From UBA10649 sp964391765 (GTDB taxonomy: Bacteria > Actinomycetota > Actinomycetes > S36-B12): a DNA stretch of 15,645 nucleotides. A program made the translations under genes and the position numbers. Under the pieces are notes generated by a model. It was given only the letters and a program-made list of their open reading frames with translations. It ran no database searches and was not told the DNA's origin. The stretch covers positions 1 through 15,645 of the forward strand of contig CAYMNG010000058.1 of the NCBI GenBank assembly GCA_964391765.1, written 5' to 3'. This document shows positions 13,474 through 15,645 of the stretch, piece by piece; position 1 is the stretch's first letter; each line of letters begins with the position of its first letter.

Positions 13474-14415
13474 TGGGGTCGACCAGCACGCGACGGTCTG
13501 CTCGACCAGGTCACCGCGATCGTGGTCGAGCCAGGTGATCCGTCGGTCACGGGCGAACCACCGCTGCTGGCGTCGGGCGAACCGGCGGGTCGCCTCGATC
13601 GTGGCCGCCCGCGCCTGCTCCTCGGAGCACTCCCCGGCCAGGAACGACAGCACCTGCCGGTACCCCAGCGCACGAGCCGCGGTCGGCGCCGACGCCAGCC
13701 CGCTCGCCGCCAGCGCGCGCACCTCGTCGACGAATCCGGCGGCCCACATCGCGTCGACCCGAGCCGCGATCCGCTGGTCGAGCGCAGCCCGATCGATCCG
13801 GAGCCCGACGCGGACGCTGCGATAGACGTCGACCGGATCGGGCAGGCGCGCCACGAACGGACCGCCCGTCAGCTCGATCACCTCCAGCGCACGGACGATC
13901 CGCCGGCCGTTCGTCGGCAGGATCTGCGCGGCCGCGGCGGGGTCGGCCGCGACGAGTCGGGCGTGCATGGCCACCGCTCCCATCCGGTCGAGGTCGGCCG
14001 CCAGACGCGCGCGCACCGCCGGGTCCGTCCCCGGGAAGCGCAGGTCGTCGAGCACTGCCGCGACGTACAGCCCGCTGCCCCCGACGACGATCGCGACGGC
14101 ACCACGGTCGTGGACGTCGCCGATCGCGGCCCGGGCCAGTTCCTGGAACTGCGCGACGGAGACCGCCTGGCCCGGCTCGTACACGTCGATCAGGTGGTGC
14201 GCGATCCCGCCGCGCTCGGCGTCGGTCGGCGTCGCGGTACCGATGTCCATGCCGGCGTACACCTGCATCGAGTCCGTCCCGACGATCTCCACCGCGCGGC
14301 CGGCGGCGACGAACTCGCGCGCGACCGCCACGGCGAGCGCGGACTTGCCGGAGCCGGTCGGACCGACGATCGCCAGGACCGGGTCCGGTGCGGCGCTCGA
14401 CGTGGCGACGACCAT
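13447..14415 (-). CDS. miaA: tRNA dimethylallyltransferase
   Basis: Adds a dimethylallyl group to N6 of A37 in tRNAs reading UNN codons; MiaB then methylthiolates the product. The 322-residue protein has the P-loop GPTGSGKS (18-25), TDSMQVYAGMDIGTAT (47-62), HHLID (73-77), VVGGSGLYVAA (110-120), NGRRIVRALEV and the late AARALGYRQVLSFLAG block. The ATG at 14415 lies only 4 bp after the miaB stop. AGGAG directly abuts it, closer than ideal, but no better start exists before the P-loop. The protein is slightly longer than most MiaA, because the final residues (PNRRHDPDG) are coded within the right arm of the inverted repeat and look non-native. The pair miaB-miaA forms an operon whose usual downstream partner dapF is separated here by about 4.1 kb. 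Confidence 0.97.
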   Translation of the reverse strand: MVVATSSAAPDPVLAIVGPTGSGKSALAVAVAREFVAAGRAVEIVGTDSMQVYAGMDIGTATPTDAERGGIAHHLIDVYEPGQAVSVAQFQELARAAIGDVHDRGAVAIVVGGSGLYVAAVLDDLRFPGTDPAVRARLAADLDRMGAVAMHARLVAADPAAAAQILPTNGRRIVRALEVIELTGGPFVARLPDPVDVYRSVRVGLRIDRAALDQRIAARVDAMWAAGFVDEVRALAASGLASAPTAARALGYRQVLSFLAGECSEEQARAATIEATRRFARRQQRWFARDRRITWLDHDRGDLVEQTVACWSTPNRRHDPDG

Positions 14416-14419
14416 CTCC

Positions 14420-15645
14420 TCAGGCCCGCAGCGTCGGCAGCCCCAGCAGCACCGGCACCGCGTCACGGCCGTGCGCGTCCGGCCCGTGCGCGTCCGGCCC
14501 GTGCGCGTCGTCGCCGACGGCGCGGTCACCGGCCCGGGTCCGCCGAACCGAGACGACCCGGTCTGCGATCAGGTGATGCGGTGCGGCGTAAGTGATCTCG
14601 GCCGAGACGACATCGCCCGCACGGGGTGCGCCGATCGCGTCGTCGACCGCGACGTGGACGAGCCGGTTGTCCGGACCCCTCCCCGAGACCCGATGCGTCG
14701 CCTCGTCCTTGCGACCCTCCCCCGCGGCGACGAGAACCTCGACGACCTGACCGACCCGTTCGCGGTTGTTCGCCCAGGCGATGTCGTCGACGGCGGCGAC
14801 GAGGCGCTGGTAGCGCTCCTGCACCACCTCGTGCGGAACCTGATCGGGCATCGTCGCGGCCGGCGTGCCCGGTCGCGGTGAGTACTGGAACGTGAAGGCC
14901 CCCGCGAAGCGGGCCTGACGGACGACGGCCAAGGTCTGCTCGAAGTCCGAATCGGTCTCCCCGGGGAAGCCGACGATGATGTCGGTCGTGATCGCCGCGG
15001 CGGGGATCGCCGCCCGAACCCGATCGACGATGCCGAGGAACCGCTCGGCGCGGTACGACCGGCGCATCCGGGCCAGGACCGCGTCCGAGCCAGACTGCAG
15101 GGGCATGTGCAGCGAGGGCATGACGTTCGCCGTCGTCGCCATCGCGTCGATGACGTCGTCGGTGAAGTCGCGTGGGTGCGGGCTGGTGAAGCGCACCCGC
15201 TCGAGGCCCTCGATCGTGCCGCAGGACCGCAGGAGGTCGGCGAACGCACCCGCGTCGCCGAACTCCACGCCGTACGCTTTGACGTTCTGGCCCAGCAGTG
15301 TGATCTCGAGGACGCCCTCGGACACCAGTGCCGCCACCTCGGCGAGCACGTCACCGGGTCGACGGTCCTTCTCGCGTCCGCGCAGGGCCGGCACGATGCA
15401 GAACGTGCAGGTGTTGTTGCACCCCACGCTGATCGCGACCCACGCGGCGTACGCACTGTCCCGACGCGTCGGCAACGTCGACGGGAACGCCGTCAGCGCC
15501 TCGACGATCTCGACCTGCGCCTCGTCGGCGACCCGCGCCCGGTCGAGCAGGGCGGGCAACGACCCGATGTTGTGGGTGCCGAAGACGACGTCGACCCACG
15601 GGGCACGCTCGAGGATCCGCGACCGGTCCTTCTGCGCCATGCAGC
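14420..15645 (-). CDS. miaB: tRNA-2-methylthio-N6-dimethylallyladenosine synthase, N-terminus beyond the right edge
   Basis: Radical-SAM methylthiotransferase that acts on the MiaA product. The visible codons begin Cys-Met-Ala-Gln-Lys-Asp, the third conserved cysteine of the N-terminal iron-sulfur domain, so only the first part of that domain is missing. The radical-SAM cluster motif CNNTCTFC follows (ISVGCNNTCTFCIVP), then LLGQNVKAYG, MPLQSGSD, TTDIIVGFPGET and FTFQYSPRPGTPA, all typical of MiaB. A TRAM domain follows (about the last 130 residues before the tail). The C-terminal tail carries DAHGP repeats and ends 4 bp before miaA. The internal ATG at 15640 is not the start. Confidence 0.97.
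   Translation of the reverse strand, partial: CMAQKDRSRILERAPWVDVVFGTHNIGSLPALLDRARVADEAQVEIVEALTAFPSTLPTRRDSAYAAWVAISVGCNNTCTFCIVPALRGREKDRRPGDVLAEVAALVSEGVLEITLLGQNVKAYGVEFGDAGAFADLLRSCGTIEGLERVRFTSPHPRDFTDDVIDAMATTANVMPSLHMPLQSGSDAVLARMRRSYRAERFLGIVDRVRAAIPAAAITTDIIVGFPGETDSDFEQTLAVVRQARFAGAFTFQYSPRPGTPAATMPDQVPHEVVQERYQRLVAAVDDIAWANNRERVGQVVEVLVAAGEGRKDEATHRVSGRGPDNRLVHVAVDDAIGAPRAGDVVSAEITYAAPHHLIADRVVSVRRTRAGDRAVGDDAHGPDAHGPDAHGRDAVPVLLGLPTLRA
14471..14509. repeat. 15-bp tandem repeat in the miaB tail
   Basis: The unit GTGCGCGTCCGGCCC occurs twice and then 9 bases of a third time. On the coding strand it gives DAHGP-DAHGP-DAHG after the TRAM domain. It probably varies in copy number by slippage without affecting the enzyme. 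Confidence 0.85.

Overview
The window is very GC-rich bacterial DNA with strong G/C bias at third codon positions. The gene order miaB-miaA ... dapF-hflX-dinG / lexA / nrdR-nrdJ is the layout I know from Actinobacteria such as Streptomyces and, in part, Mycobacterium. An actinobacterial SOS box (TCGAAC-N4-GTTYGA) lies before lexA, and a divergent LysM gene sits beside it as in mycobacteria and corynebacteria. I can place it as an actinomycete but cannot name the genus.

Left part (1-5012), DNA precursor supply and SOS control. The nrdR-nrdJ operon (minus strand, nrdJ cut by the left edge) encodes the ribonucleotide reductase repressor and the B12-dependent reductase. It follows a good promoter with candidate NrdR boxes at the start site. 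Next, also on minus, come a secreted SGNH hydrolase and, upstream of it, a membrane LysM protein that looks like the SOS cell-division suppressor of the Rv2719c/DivS/YneA type. lexA diverges from that gene; the 253-bp gap holds two SOS boxes, one overlapping the lexA -35. A second SGNH hydrolase, a lipoprotein, follows lexA.

Middle (4996-11328). A minus-strand series runs GT4 glycosyltransferase, dapF, hflX, dinG, with a 5-bp gap (GT4/dapF), a 78-bp gap (dapF/hflX) and a 4-bp overlap (hflX/dinG). dinG converges on the SGNH lipoprotein gene with a 17-bp overlap. A PIG-L-type deacetylase gene diverges from the glycosyltransferase.

Right part (11191-15645). The end of the PIG-L gene plus about 67 bp of downstream sequence occurs twice (11191-11395 and 13152-13362, about 93% identical by hand alignment). 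Between the copies lies a lower-GC islet with one intact AAA+/DUF4143-type ATPase gene. The second copy has lost the stop codon, begins at a perfect 11-bp hairpin, and is followed by a perfect 27-bp inverted repeat that takes in the last codons and stop of miaA. miaA and miaB (cut by the right edge) are tRNA-modification genes in an operon. The insertion scar around the ATPase gene and the pairing of SOS genes with SGNH hydrolases are the most unusual things here.
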